A DNA stretch of 64,000 bases, taken from positions 1-64,000 of the forward strand of contig NZ_BONP01000020.1 of the NCBI RefSeq assembly GCF_016862775.1, read 5' to 3'. Each line of letters opens with the position of its first letter. Positions within the stretch are counted from its first letter, which is position 1. The stretch comes from Cellulomonas phragmiteti (GTDB lineage: Bacteria; Actinomycetota; Actinomycetes; Actinomycetales; Cellulomonadaceae). The translations under genes were made by a program, and so were the position numbers. Below, piece by piece: positions 1 through 8,894 of this stretch. Below the pieces are notes generated by a model. The model was not told the origin of the DNA and searched no databases. It saw only the letters and a list, made by a program, of their open reading frames with translations.

Positions 1-103
1 CCCCTGCAACCTGCAGCTCCTCTACCAGGGCCGCAGCCCGAGCTCGGGTGGCGACTACGGCCGCCTGCCGTACCGGCCCGGCCTGCTGACGATGCAGCGC
101 TAG
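1..103 (+). CDS. 3' end of a secreted carbohydrate-active enzyme (possibly GH62 arabinofuranosidase)
   Basis: Only the last 33 codons lie in the window (frame starting at base 2, stop TAG at 101-103). The visible peptide contains NLQLLYQGR, then a glycine/aspartate-rich turn, then LPYRPGLLT, just before the stop. This reminds me of the C-terminal strand of GH62 alpha-L-arabinofuranosidases, which remove arabinose side chains from arabinoxylan. The assignment is from memory of the family and rests on about 30 residues, so the enzyme class is tentative. The coding nature is supported by the frame ending just before a strong hairpin terminator. Confidence 0.5.
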   Translation, partial: PCNLQLLYQGRSPSSGGDYGRLPYRPGLLTMQR

Positions 104-115
104 TCCGCACCGCCA

Positions 116-158
116 CGCCCCCCACGCACCGTCCCGTCCGGACGGGGCGTGGGGGGCG
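116..158 (+). terminator. Hairpin terminator after the partial glycosidase gene
   Basis: A perfect 12-bp inverted repeat (116-127 with 147-158, CGCCCCCCACGC and its complement) encloses a loop that is itself partly self-complementary. It begins 12 bases after the TAG stop of the left-edge gene, as expected for a factor-independent terminator in a GC-rich actinobacterium, where a U-tract is often absent. Confidence 0.7.
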
Positions 159-311
159 TCGTCGTGCCGGGGCGGGGGTCCCGCCGGTTCACCGCTCAGC
201 GAACACCCCTGCGGGATGGTCCCGCGGCAGCCGATGGTTCAGGTGAGCACAACGCGCGGTGCCGTCAGGGACGAGTGCTGCTCCCCCGCCAGCGAGACGA
301 GGAGTCCGCCC

Positions 312-548
312 ATGAACGCCACCACCGTCGACACCCGCCCGACCAGCGCGCAGCTCACCCGGCAGGACCGCTGCGACCGCTGCGGCGCCCAGGCGTTCGT
401 CCGCGCGACCCTCGCCGGGGCCGGCGGCGCGGACCTGCACTTCTGCGGGCACCACTTCCGCGCCCACGAGCTCAAGCTGGTCGCCGCCGGCGCGACGATC
501 CTCGACGAGCGCCACCGCATCGACGAGCAGGCGGCCGAGCGCGTCTGA
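312..548 (+). CDS. Small DUF7455-like zinc-binding protein
   Basis: A 78-residue protein. The ATG at 312 is preceded by GAGGAG at 299-304, which decides this start over an upstream in-frame ATG at 216. A CDRCGAQ motif near residue 22 and a downstream C-x-H-H (FCGHH) near residue 47 give a CxxC...CxxH pattern that could bind one zinc. Small proteins of this layout are widespread in actinobacteria; no enzymatic role is known to me. The C-terminal half is charged and probably helical. It is a monocistronic gene convergent with the serine hydrolase. Confidence 0.75.
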   Translation: MNATTVDTRPTSAQLTRQDRCDRCGAQAFVRATLAGAGGADLHFCGHHFRAHELKLVAAGATILDERHRIDEQAAERV

Positions 549-566
549 CGGCGGGACGGCTCCGGC

Positions 567-1898
567 TCAGCAGGTCGCCAGCAGCATCGGCACCAGCAGG
601 TCGCCGAGGTCGTACAGGGCCTGCGGGTCGGCACTGAGGTTGCGCCCCGTCACGCCCAGGGCGAGCGAGCGGGAGCCGTCCGGCGAGCTGAGCGCGACGC
701 TCACGGTGCCGTAGCTCGCGCCGTCGTGGCCGTACAGGTACGCGGGGGCCTCGGGCGGCGCGCACGGGTCCGGCAGGCGGTAGACGCCGAGCCCGTACTC
801 GAGGAGGTCCGCGCTGCGCGGCCTCGTCATGTCGGCGACGGTGCTCGGCGCGACCAGCCGGCCGGTGAGCAGGGCGCCGGAGAACGCGACGAGGTCGGCC
901 GTGGTGCTCGTCGCGGCCCCGGCCGCGCCGAAGACGTCCGGGTCGAAGTGCCCCAGCGGGTACCAGCCGGCGCCCTCGTCGCCGGTGTAGGCGGCGCCGA
1001 CCAGGAACGGCCCGCGGTCCTGCGGCTCGTCGGGCAGGTCGCTGTGGCGCATCCCGGCGGGCCGGAAGACGCGCTGCCGCAGCAGGTCAGCGAGGTCCTG
1101 GCCGGTGACCTCCTCGAGCAGCATGCCCAGCACGACGTACCCGGAGTTGGAGTAGGACCAGCCGGCCCCGGGGGCGAACAGCCACGGCGTGGCCAGGGCG
1201 GCGGCCACGTGGTCGGCGTCCGTGTAGTCCTGGCCGATCGCGTCGATGAACTGCTCGAGCGACGCCGGGTCGCTCATGCGCGCCAGGAGCAGCGCGTCCG
1301 TCCCGGTGGGCATCCCCGAGCGGTGGCTGAGCAGGTGCTCGACGGTGACGTCGGGCTGCCCGGGCAGCAGACCGGGCAGCACGTCCTCGACGCGGGTGCC
1401 CAGCGCCCAGGTGCCGCGCTCGACCTCCTGCATGACGAGCGTGGCGACCATGGGCTTGGTGATGCTCGCGACGCGGAACCTGTCGGTGACGTGGGCGGGC
1501 GGGCGCCGGTCGAGGTGCCGCACGCCCGCCGCGCCCGACCACCGCAGGCCGGGGGCCTGGACGCGCGCGGTGACGGCGACGGCGCCGTCGTCCACGAGCG
1601 TGCGCACCGCGGCGTCGAGGGCGCGGCGGTCGGCGCCGCCGGGTGCGGGCCGGGGGCCGCCCTGGCTGCGGGTCGACGCGTCGGGCCCGGCGGCGGCCGC
1701 GGTCGCAGCCGCCAGCACGGCCCGGGACAGCGCGGTCTCGTCCTGCGTGGTCCACGTCGAGCCGACGGCGGCACCGGTCGCCGTCGTCGCGACGGGGGCG
1801 GAGGCAGCGGGGGCGGAGGCAGCGGGGAGGGCGGCGAGCGGCAGGGCGAGCGCGGCAGCGGCGACGACGCCGGCGGTCAGACGGGCACGGGACGGCAC
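567..1898 (-). CDS. Secreted serine beta-lactamase-fold hydrolase (class C / D,D-peptidase family)
   Basis: A 443-residue protein beginning at GTG 1898, chosen because GGAGGA lies 7 bases upstream; in-frame starts further upstream lack a ribosome site. Residues 1-33 are an Ala-rich signal peptide. Penicillin-binding-protein-fold motifs follow: S145-I-T-K148 (nucleophile and lysine), Y249-S-N251, and H391-D-G393 in the position of the third KTG/HxG box. The family hydrolyses D-Ala-D-Ala-type peptides, esters or beta-lactams outside the membrane; the substrate cannot be read from sequence. Its start lies 101 bases from the stop of the TetR gene, which is on the same strand. Confidence 0.85.
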   Translation of the reverse strand: MPSRARLTAGVVAAAALALPLAALPAASAPAASAPVATTATGAAVGSTWTTQDETALSRAVLAAATAAAAGPDASTRSQGGPRPAPGGADRRALDAAVRTLVDDGAVAVTARVQAPGLRWSGAAGVRHLDRRPPAHVTDRFRVASITKPMVATLVMQEVERGTWALGTRVEDVLPGLLPGQPDVTVEHLLSHRSGMPTGTDALLLARMSDPASLEQFIDAIGQDYTDADHVAAALATPWLFAPGAGWSYSNSGYVVLGMLLEEVTGQDLADLLRQRVFRPAGMRHSDLPDEPQDRGPFLVGAAYTGDEGAGWYPLGHFDPDVFGAAGAATSTTADLVAFSGALLTGRLVAPSTVADMTRPRSADLLEYGLGVYRLPDPCAPPEAPAYLYGHDGASYGTVSVALSSPDGSRSLALGVTGRNLSADPQALYDLGDLLVPMLLATC

Positions 1899-1998
1899 GG
1901 GCGGCTCCTCCGGGTCGGGGTGAGAAGTCCACCGTGGCAAACCCGACGTGCGGGCACAACCGCGACGCCCGTCGCGCAGGGTCGGGTGCGGGCAGTTC

Positions 1999-2529
1999 TC
2001 AGCCGGCCGGTGCGAGCGCGGCGGACAGCCGCGCCAGGCCGTACTCGAAGGCCTCGTCGAGGTCACCGCCCAGCCGGAACGCCCCGGACAGCTCCATGGT
2101 GAGGAACCCGGTGGCCCACGCCGTGACCAGGCGGGCCGCCTCGAGCGCGTCGGCCTCCCCCACGAGGTCGGCGGCGATGCGCAGCACCGGGGCGCTGGCG
2201 CGCGCCAGGGCCTCGAGGTCGGCGCCGGAGGACAGCAGCAGGCGGAACCCGGCGGGTCGCTCGTGCGCGAACGCCCGGTAGGTGCGGGCGGCTCCGGCGA
2301 CGGTGGCGTCGGCTGCCGCGAGCCGGCGGCCCAGCTCGTCCGCGGTGGCGGCGCAGACCAGCGCGAGCAGCGCGTCGCGGTCGCGCACGCGCTTGTAGAG
2401 GGACGGGGCCCGGACCCCGACGCGGCTCGCGACGGCCTGCATGGTCAGGCGCGCCTCGCCGTCGGCCTCGAGCACCTCGCACCCGGCGGCGACGATCTGC
2501 TCGAGCGACGTGCGCTCCGGGGTGGGCAT
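1999..2529 (-). CDS. TetR/AcrR-family transcriptional repressor
   Basis: A 176-residue protein. The N-terminal helix-turn-helix (about residues 8-55) contains the typical T-M-Q-A-V-A-S-R-V-G-V and S-L-Y-K-R segments, followed by an all-helical ligand-binding domain rich in Ala and Leu. ATG at 2529 is preceded by GAGGAG 5 bases upstream. It is divergent from the metallo-beta-lactamase-fold gene, and a 19-bp palindrome sits between the two starts. It therefore probably represses itself and that neighbour, releasing on binding an unknown small ligand. Confidence 0.9.
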   Translation of the reverse strand: MPTPERTSLEQIVAAGCEVLEADGEARLTMQAVASRVGVRAPSLYKRVRDRDALLALVCAATADELGRRLAAADATVAGAARTYRAFAHERPAGFRLLLSSGADLEALARASAPVLRIAADLVGEADALEAARLVTAWATGFLTMELSGAFRLGGDLDEAFEYGLARLSAALAPAG

Positions 2530-2542
2530 GGCATCTCCTCAA

Positions 2543-2581
2543 GGCTATTGACGTTAGCCATGATGGCTAACTACCGTAGCC
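2543..2581 (+). promoter_or_regulatory. TetR operator overlapping the promoter of the MBL-fold gene
   Basis: GTTAGCCAT at 2553-2561 and ATGGCTAAC at 2563-2571 form a 9-1-9 palindrome, with an outer GGCTA (2543-2547) and TAGCC (2577-2581) extending the symmetry. TTGACG (2548-2553) and TACCGT (2572-2577), 18 bases apart, make a plausible -35/-10 pair for the rightward gene, so the operator fills the spacer. Binding there would block polymerase directly. Confidence 0.75.
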
Positions 2582-2616
2582 ATTCCTACCACGACCCCCA
2601 CCGCGAGAGGCACCCG

Positions 2617-3333
2617 ATGAAGCTCGGACCGCACCTGCACCGCATCGGCAACGACGTCGTCGCCGCCTACCTCGTCGACACCGACGACGGCGTCACCGTG
2701 ATCGACGCCGGCCTCGCCGGGCACTGGTCCGAGCTGCTCACCGAGCTCACCGCCATGGGCCGCACCGTCCAGGACGTCCGCGGCGTCGTCCTGACGCACG
2801 GGGACACCGACCACCTCGGGTTCGCCGAGCGGCTGCGCCGCGAGCACGGCGTGCCCGTGCACGTCCACGCCGCCGACGCCGACCGCGCCCGCGGCGGCGA
2901 CAAGCCGAAGCCGAGCCTCGGGCGGTGGCGGCCCGGCGCGGTCCTCGGGTTCCTCGCCTACGCCGTGCGCAAGGGCGGCCTGCGGACCACCTACCTCACC
3001 GAGGTCGTCGAGGTCCACGACGGTGACGTGCTGCCCCTGCCCGGCGCGCCGCGTGTCGTGGGCATGCCCGGCCACTCCCCCGGCAGCATCGCGGTGCACG
3101 TCCCGGTCGCGGACGCCGTCTTCGTCGGCGACGCCCTGACCACCCGTGACGTCCTGACCGGGCGGACCGGCCTGCAGCCGGCACCGTTCACCGACGACCC
3201 CGCGCAGGCGCTCGACGCGCTCGCACGGCTCGCGGACCTCGACGCCACCTGGGTGCTGCCCGGCCACGGCGCACCGTGGCGGGGCGACCTCGCGGCCGTG
3301 CAGGAGCAGGTGCGGCGGGCCGCCGCGGGGTGA
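2617..3333 (+). CDS. Metallo-beta-lactamase-fold hydrolase
   Basis: A 238-residue protein starting at ATG 2617 with GAGAGG at 2605-2610. It carries the family signature T-H-G-D-T-D-H (about residues 65-71, the HxHxDH variant with Gly at the second position), a later G-H-S-P-G-S box, a G-D-A box and a terminal P-G-H-G. These residues coordinate one or two zinc ions. The fold covers glyoxalase II, lactonases and related thioester or ester hydrolases; the substrate is unknown. It is divergent from the TetR gene and likely its regulated target. The second histidine of the HxH is replaced by Gly, which may alter one metal site. Confidence 0.85.
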   Translation: MKLGPHLHRIGNDVVAAYLVDTDDGVTVIDAGLAGHWSELLTELTAMGRTVQDVRGVVLTHGDTDHLGFAERLRREHGVPVHVHAADADRARGGDKPKPSLGRWRPGAVLGFLAYAVRKGGLRTTYLTEVVEVHDGDVLPLPGAPRVVGMPGHSPGSIAVHVPVADAVFVGDALTTRDVLTGRTGLQPAPFTDDPAQALDALARLADLDATWVLPGHGAPWRGDLAAVQEQVRRAAAG

Positions 3334-3364
3334 GCCGACGCGGACGTCGCACCCACGAGGCACC

Positions 3365-5362
3365 ATGGGGCCACGGACGACAGACAGGAGCACGTGGTGG
3401 GCGGGCGGTGAGCGCACGGTGAGCGCGGCGGCAGCGGAAGAGGTCCTCGCGGGCCTCGACGACCGCCAGGCGGCAGCCGTCGTCGCACCCCCGGGCCCCG
3501 TGCGCATCATGGCGGGCGCCGGCACCGGCAAGACGCGGACGATCACGCACCGCATCGCCTACCAGCACCTGACGGGCGCGACGCCGGCGGACTCCGTGCT
3601 GGCGGTGACGCACTCCGCCAAGGCCGCCGGGGAGATGCGCGACCGCCTCGCGCGCCTCGGTGCCGGCAACGTGCAGGCGCGCACGTTCCACGCCGCGGCG
3701 ATGCGGCAGCTGCGGTACTTCTGGCCCGCGACCGGCCTGCCGGGCGACGGCCCGGTGCTGCTCGACGTCGACGGGCGCGGCGCCTACTACCGCTACCTGC
3801 GCGGCGCGCTGGCGGTGACGCTGCGCACGTCCGCCGGTGACCTCGACGCGGCGCTCGTCACGGACCTCGCCACCGAGCTCACCTGGGCCGCCGCCCGCGA
3901 CCTGACCGCCGACAAGTACCCGGCCGCGGCCACGGCGGCGGGGCGGCGGCCGGGCCTGTCGCTCGCCACGGTCGCCGGGGCGATGCGCCGGTACACGACC
4001 GCGAAGCGCGCCGCGGGGGTGCTCGACTTCGCGGACCTGCTGAGCACGTGCGCGCGGATGCTCGAGGAGCACGAGGAGGTCGCCGCGGCCGTGCGGGGTC
4101 AGTACGCGTCGTTCGTCGTCGACGAGTACCAGGACACGGACCCGGCGCAGCAGCGCCTGCTCGACGCGTGGCTCGACGGGCGCGACCGGCTCGCGGTCGT
4201 GGGTGACGCGCGGCAGGCGGTCTACGCGTTCAAGGGCGCGGACCCCGCACTGCTGCGCGACTTCACCGTGCGGTTCCCGCACGCGGTCACCGTCGACCTG
4301 GTGCACGACCACCGCTCGACACGGCAGGTCGTCGAGGCGGCGAACCGGCTCATGGCCGGGCGGACCGAGGCGGCCGGCCCGGCGCTGGTCGGCATGCGCG
4401 GCGACGGGCCCGCGCCGCTCGTCGAGCGCTGCGACGACGAGGACGACGAGGACGCGCGCGTCGTCACGACCGTGCAGGGCTGGCTGCGCGCCGGGGTCCC
4501 GGCCGAGGAGATCGCGGTCCTGCACCGGTTCAACGCGCAGGCCGTCAAGCTCACCGCGGCGCTGCGGGACGCGGGCGTCCCCGTCGTCGCGGGCGACGGG
4601 TCGGCGTACTTCGACCGCCGCGAGGTCGCGCAGACCCTCACGCTCCTGCGCCGGCACGCGTCCCGGGCCCCGGACGACGACGCCCGCGCGGCCCTCGACG
4701 ACGCGCTGGCCCGGGCCGGCTACGACCCCGACGCCCCGCCCGACGGCACCGGCGCCGCGCGCGAGCGCTGGGACGCCCTCGACGCGCTGCGCGCCCTGGT
4801 CGCGTCCCTGCCGGCGGCGCTGACCCGGACCGTCCGCACCCTGTCCGTCGACCTGGACCGGCGGGCCGCGGAGGACCACGCACCGCCCGGTCGCGGGGCC
4901 GTCACGGTCACGACCATCCACAAGGCCAAGGGCCTGGAGTGGGACGCGTGCCTGCTGGCGCGCGCGACGGCCGGGTCGCTGCCGTCGGTGTACGCCACGA
5001 CGGGTGCGGAGCTCGCGGAGGAGCGCCGCCTGGCGTACGTCGCGGTCACCCGCGCCCGGCGCCACCTGGTGGCGACGTGGGCGGCGGGCCGGCCGGGCGG
5101 GCGGCCCGCGCGACCGTCGCCGTACCTCGACGCGCTCGCACCGGCCGACGCACCCCGCGGGCGTGACGTCGCCCGGGCCGCCCTGCCGGGGCGCGGGGCG
5201 GGGGACCGTGCGGGGGCGCGGTTCACCGCCGGGCAGCGCGTCACGCACGACCGGCACGGGCTCGGGCGGGTGGTCGACGTGCGCGCCGGCAGGGTGACGG
5301 TCGACTTCGGGTCGGACGGTCGGCGGACGCTGACGCCGGACGGGCGGCTCGTCGCCCTGTGA
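3365..5362 (+). CDS. UvrD/PcrA-like superfamily 1 DNA helicase
   Basis: A 665-residue protein if the ATG at 3365 is used; a GTG at 3419 is an alternative and both have weak ribosome sites. Walker A G-A-G-T-G-K-T is at 51-57, motif II D-E-Y-Q-D-T near 252, the G-D-x-R-Q-A-V-Y-x-F-K-G motif III near 280, motif V T-I-H-K-A-K-G-L-E-W near 518, and motif VI Y-V-A-V-T-R-A-R near 558. These are the 3'-5' helicase motifs that couple ATP hydrolysis to strand separation in repair. The last 45 residues (G-Q-R-V-x-H-D-R-H-G-L-G-R-V) form a small Tudor/CarD-like beta domain as in UvrD C-termini. It lacks the HRDC domain of mycobacterial UvrD2. Confidence 0.9.
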   Translation: MGPRTTDRSTWWAGGERTVSAAAAEEVLAGLDDRQAAAVVAPPGPVRIMAGAGTGKTRTITHRIAYQHLTGATPADSVLAVTHSAKAAGEMRDRLARLGAGNVQARTFHAAAMRQLRYFWPATGLPGDGPVLLDVDGRGAYYRYLRGALAVTLRTSAGDLDAALVTDLATELTWAAARDLTADKYPAAATAAGRRPGLSLATVAGAMRRYTTAKRAAGVLDFADLLSTCARMLEEHEEVAAAVRGQYASFVVDEYQDTDPAQQRLLDAWLDGRDRLAVVGDARQAVYAFKGADPALLRDFTVRFPHAVTVDLVHDHRSTRQVVEAANRLMAGRTEAAGPALVGMRGDGPAPLVERCDDEDDEDARVVTTVQGWLRAGVPAEEIAVLHRFNAQAVKLTAALRDAGVPVVAGDGSAYFDRREVAQTLTLLRRHASRAPDDDARAALDDALARAGYDPDAPPDGTGAARERWDALDALRALVASLPAALTRTVRTLSVDLDRRAAEDHAPPGRGAVTVTTIHKAKGLEWDACLLARATAGSLPSVYATTGAELAEERRLAYVAVTRARRHLVATWAAGRPGGRPARPSPYLDALAPADAPRGRDVARAALPGRGAGDRAGARFTAGQRVTHDRHGLGRVVDVRAGRVTVDFGSDGRRTLTPDGRLVAL

Positions 5363-5364
5363 GC

Positions 5365-5399
5365 GACGCGCCCCGGCCCACGTCGGGTGGCGGGGCGTC
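5365..5399 (+). terminator. Hairpin terminator after the helicase gene
   Basis: CGCCCCG (5369-5375) pairs with CGGGGCG (5391-5397), with GAC/GTC extending the stem. It lies directly downstream of the helicase stop and upstream of the next ribosome site. Confidence 0.5.
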
Positions 5400-5481
5400 G
5401 GGGCCGTAACGTTGCCCGCCGCGGCGGGAGCGTCATCCCCCGCGCGAGGCGTGAGGACCGGACGACGAGGAGGAGACGCCC

Positions 5482-5934
5482 GTGGCACCCGATCCGGGAC
5501 CAGGGACGCGGGACGTCCCGCGGACGGCGCTGCTCGTGCTCGGCGTCGTGGGGGTCGCCGCGCTCCCCGTCCTCGTCACCGTGCTCGTGGCGGCCCTGCT
5601 GCCCGGGGTCGGACGCCTCACCACCGAGGGCGGGGCCGGACGGCTGCTCCACCTGCTGTGGGTCTACCCCGTGTTCGCGGCGGTCACCCTGCTCGTCGTC
5701 GGGCCGGTCGCCCGGCGGGCGGGACGCTCCGCCACCCGCCTCGGTGAGACCGTCACCGAGGTGATCGGTGCCTGGGTCCTGCTGACGGCGCTGTTCCAGA
5801 TGTTCTTCGAGCAGGGTGCGGGTGCCGCCGTCGCCGGCGTCGTCACGCTGGCCGCGCTGGCCCCCGTGGCCGTGGTCCTGCGACGCACCGCCCCCCGCGA
5901 CGACGACGTCCCGCAGGAGCCCTCCCCCGCATGA
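5482..5934 (+). CDS. Small four-helix integral membrane protein
   Basis: A 150-residue protein starting at GTG 5482, preceded by AGGAGG at about 5468-5474. Hydrophobic stretches at about residues 17-42, 60-76, 92-108 and 115-135 predict four membrane helices with short loops, followed by a charged Pro-rich tail. I do not recognise a named family. It stands alone between the helicase and a haem-degrading-type protein, and nothing nearby suggests its role. Confidence 0.65.
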   Translation: MAPDPGPGTRDVPRTALLVLGVVGVAALPVLVTVLVAALLPGVGRLTTEGGAGRLLHLLWVYPVFAAVTLLVVGPVARRAGRSATRLGETVTEVIGAWVLLTALFQMFFEQGAGAAVAGVVTLAALAPVAVVLRRTAPRDDDVPQEPSPA

Positions 5935-5982
5935 CGCGCGCCCGCCGCTGCCGCGCGCGACGGCGTGCGTCAGGATGAGCAC

Positions 5983-6459
5983 GTGACCGAGCTCCCCACC
6001 TTCACCGTCGCCGACCTCGAGGCCGAGCCGCGGCTCGACCTGCCCGCCTTCACGCAGGACGACGCCGTGGACCTCGGCCTGCTGGCCGTCGGGGTGGTCC
6101 GCGAGCGCGGCGCGAACCTCGCGGTGCGTGTCGAGCTGGGCGGCGAGACCGTGTTCCTGGCCATGACCGGCTCGACCGGCGCGGGCAACGTGCCGTGGCT
6201 CGAGGGCAAGGCGCGGGTCGTGCACCTGCTCGGTGAGCCGTCGCTGCTGGTGCGCCGGCGCCACGAGGCGGCGGGCACGCCGTTCGACCAGCGCGCCGAC
6301 GTGGACCACGACCTGTTCAAGGCGCACGGTGGGTCGGTGCCGCTGCTCGTCGGCGGTGAGGTCGTGGGCACGCTGACGACGTCGGGCGAGCCGGACGTCG
6401 TCGACCACGCGGTGGCCGCGGAGGCCGTGCGCCGCTACCTGGCGGCACGCGCGGGCTGA
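5983..6459 (+). CDS. UPF0303 / haem-degrading-domain (HbpS/GlcG-like) protein
   Basis: A 158-residue protein from GTG 5983, chosen over a GTG at 5965 because AGGA (5972-5975) is correctly spaced. The layout matches UPF0303 proteins: an N-terminal segment with A-V-x-L-G, a central strand pair ending in a glycine-rich T-G-S-T-x-G-N-x-P-W-L-x-G-K-x-R-V loop, then H-G-G-S-V-P-L and an alternating hydrophobic helix. The fold resembles the haem-degrading PF03928 domain, but the ligand of this branch is not established. Convergent with the RDD gene. Confidence 0.75.
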   Translation: MTELPTFTVADLEAEPRLDLPAFTQDDAVDLGLLAVGVVRERGANLAVRVELGGETVFLAMTGSTGAGNVPWLEGKARVVHLLGEPSLLVRRRHEAAGTPFDQRADVDHDLFKAHGGSVPLLVGGEVVGTLTTSGEPDVVDHAVAAEAVRRYLAARAG

Positions 6460-6502
6460 CGCCGCCCGGACCCGACCGGCGGCTCGTCACCCGGCAGGGG
6501 CG

Positions 6503-7504
6503 TCAGCCCGCAGGGGCGTCCGCCGACCTCGGGGGCAGCGGCGCGGTGCAGGACATCAGCGTCCGGCCGTCCAGCAGGACGTCGACCTGCACGGTCCCGG
6601 AGCTCCGCGCCTCGATGGGGACGCTCGCCCCGAAATCGCCCACCAGCCCCTGGTGCTCCATCACCGCGCCGCCGGTGGTGGCACGCACGACGACCGGCCG
6701 CTCGTGGTCGGCCGGCCCCGGCACGTCCCAGTGGACCTCGAGCTGCAGCTCCTCACGCTCGGTCCGCTCCGTCCCGGCGACCCACGTCCACAGCCGCACG
6801 GGGTGGCGCCACTCGACCTCGCGGACCAGCTCCGCTCCCATCACGCGGACCGGGACCCCCGGGTCCCGGGCCTCGAGCGGGCACGCGGTGCGGGCCTGAC
6901 GATCCATCCCGCCCGACTCGGTGAGCGTCACGCCGGCGGCGAGGCCGACCGCGACGACGAGCCAGGCCGCCGCCGTGACGGCCCGCGACCGCCCGTCCTC
7001 CCGCGGCGCCGGTGCCCGGTGGACGACGACGGTGTCGGCGAGGCTGTCGGCGAACGTGCGCCGCTCCGCGTGCCACAGCGGTCGCAGGTACCCGACGAGC
7101 AGGAACGCGTCGAGCAGGTGCGCGAACCACCGCAGGACCGAGCGCAGGACCCCGGGTGGTCCGCCCACCGGACCGTCGGACGGCGCGTGCACGACCTCGA
7201 TGCCGACGACGCGACGGCCCGGGGTCTGACCCGTCAGGCCCTGCAGCACGAGCATCGCCAGCCACGCCCCCGCGAGGACGGCGGAGGACGTCCACGGGAC
7301 GGTGTCCGCTGGGCCCCCGCTGTCGAAGGTCGGCTGCAGCGACGGGGCCGTCGCCCCCTCGCCGGCGGCGAACCACGTGATCGCGCTGAGCACGGCGCCG
7401 TCCAGGAGCGCGGCGACGACACGGCGCCCCCAGCTGGCGAACCGGGGCGTGACGACCCGGCTCTCCACGGTCGGGGCGAGCGGCGTCGTCGTCACGCGGG
7501 CCAT
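6503..7504 (-). CDS. RDD-family membrane protein with a C-terminal extracellular domain
   Basis: A 333-residue protein from ATG 7504. The RDD segment is clear: R-R-V-V-A-A-L-L-D-G near residue 28, a second helix around 80, T-P-G-R-R-V-V-G-I near 100, then a helix with conserved R and W residues. A further membrane helix at about 190-210 is followed by a roughly 120-residue beta-rich, cysteine-containing domain likely outside the cell. RDD proteins are poorly characterised; some have been linked to ion exchange. No strong ribosome site is seen, so the start is approximate. It lies 142 bases downstream of hipA on the same strand. Confidence 0.75.
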   Translation of the reverse strand: MARVTTTPLAPTVESRVVTPRFASWGRRVVAALLDGAVLSAITWFAAGEGATAPSLQPTFDSGGPADTVPWTSSAVLAGAWLAMLVLQGLTGQTPGRRVVGIEVVHAPSDGPVGGPPGVLRSVLRWFAHLLDAFLLVGYLRPLWHAERRTFADSLADTVVVHRAPAPREDGRSRAVTAAAWLVVAVGLAAGVTLTESGGMDRQARTACPLEARDPGVPVRVMGAELVREVEWRHPVRLWTWVAGTERTEREELQLEVHWDVPGPADHERPVVVRATTGGAVMEHQGLVGDFGASVPIEARSSGTVQVDVLLDGRTLMSCTAPLPPRSADAPAG

Positions 7505-7646
7505 CGTGGCAGCAGCCGCGCCCGGCCACCAGGGCCGGACGTCCACGCTCAAGGCCTCCCTGCGCCCGACATCCGTGGGGTGGGCTGAGCGGAGGCGGGC
7601 TGGGCGGACGCGGGCGACTGCCCGGCATCGACCGCGGGCGACGACC

Positions 7647-8894
7647 TCAGACGTAGAAGACCGACGGGTTGAGGATCTGCCGTCCCCACAGCAGGGCACG
7701 GTCCGCCGCGGTCAGGCGCGCACGGTCGGCGGCGTCGTCCCACTGATCCCGGATCGTGGTGACGACCCGGTCGACGACGTCACGCGCCTCGTGGCGGTCC
7801 AGCAGGTACACCTCTGCCGCCTCCACGCACGTGGCGAACCGCGCCGCGCGCTGCCCGGCCCGCCCGATCGCCATCGCCTGCGCGGTCTCGTCCCCCGCGC
7901 GCACCTGCGGGCACAGGTCGTACGCCGGCGTCAGCGTCAGCGCCTGCCCGTCCCAGAACGCCGCGTGGTTGCGCGCGTGGTCGTCGGTGTTCCCGATCGC
8001 GACGTTGAGCACGATCCGCGTGAACAGCTCGCGCAACGTCGCAGCCGGCGCGGTGAAGTGCCGCCGGACCAGGTCGGCCAGATCCGGGTACGTCGCGTAC
8101 CGCCCGGTCCTCTCGCTCAGGCCCAGCATCGTCAACGCCGAGACCATCAGGGTCCGTCCGCCGCCGCTGGGTCGGTCGAACCGCTCGACCAGCAGCACCG
8201 CGCGCCCCGCAGCCGTGGTGCTCGACGTGCGCGCGACGTCCACCCCGGCGCGCGCCGCCAGCTCCATGGCGACCGCCTCACCCTGGACGACCGGGTACGG
8301 GTCCATCGTCGAGGAGAACTTCGCGATGAGCTCACGGTCCCCGTCACGCACCACGGCCTTGGGGCGGGCGCCGCCGATCGACGTCCCCCGCAGCAGCGCC
8401 TCCGCGAGCGCCGGGGGCAGGACCTCGCCGGCCTGGACCCGGTCGGCGGCGTCCTGCAGGTCCTCCACCGACGCCGACCCGCCCCCTCGCGGGACGTACC
8501 GGCTCGGTGACTCCTGGAAGTCCAGCGCCCCGATACGGTCCGACGAGGACTCGAGCAGGTACGTCAGTGCGCTCAGGTCCTCGGTGTCCGAGGACGCGCC
8601 CAGCCGCCCGAGGTGACGCGCCAGGATGACCCGCTGCCCCCAGGAGTCCGGGCCGGCGTCGCTGAGGCAGCCGGGCATGTCGAGTCCGTCAGCGGGCGGC
8701 TGCGGCCCAGCGACCAACGGCAGCTCGGGGGTGTACAGCGAGATCGCGTCCGGACGCGCCAGGTACGACCGCCCGTAGGTGAACAGGTGCCGGCCACCGT
8801 CGACGTCCAGGCGCCCCGCCACCACGGGCTCCAGGTGCCCCGGCAGCCACACCCACACGAATGCGGTCTGCGGCCTCGGGTCAGAAGTCGTCAT
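7647..8894 (-). CDS. hipA: HipA-family Ser/Thr kinase toxin
   Basis: A 415-residue protein from ATG 8894, overlapping the 3' end of the HTH gene by 14 bases. The N-terminal subdomain is followed by the Gly loop G-T-S-I-G-G-A-R-P-K at 170-179 and the HipA catalytic block N302-T-D-D-H306-A-R-N309, then the metal-binding D326 in A-Y-D-L-C-P. In E. coli, HipA phosphorylates glutamyl-tRNA synthetase and induces growth arrest; HipB counters it and represses the operon. All catalytic residues look intact, so the kinase is probably active; its tRNA-synthetase target here is inferred from the family only. Confidence 0.9.
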   Translation of the reverse strand: MTTSDPRPQTAFVWVWLPGHLEPVVAGRLDVDGGRHLFTYGRSYLARPDAISLYTPELPLVAGPQPPADGLDMPGCLSDAGPDSWGQRVILARHLGRLGASSDTEDLSALTYLLESSSDRIGALDFQESPSRYVPRGGGSASVEDLQDAADRVQAGEVLPPALAEALLRGTSIGGARPKAVVRDGDRELIAKFSSTMDPYPVVQGEAVAMELAARAGVDVARTSSTTAAGRAVLLVERFDRPSGGGRTLMVSALTMLGLSERTGRYATYPDLADLVRRHFTAPAATLRELFTRIVLNVAIGNTDDHARNHAAFWDGQALTLTPAYDLCPQVRAGDETAQAMAIGRAGQRAARFATCVEAAEVYLLDRHEARDVVDRVVTTIRDQWDDAADRARLTAADRALLWGRQILNPSVFYV

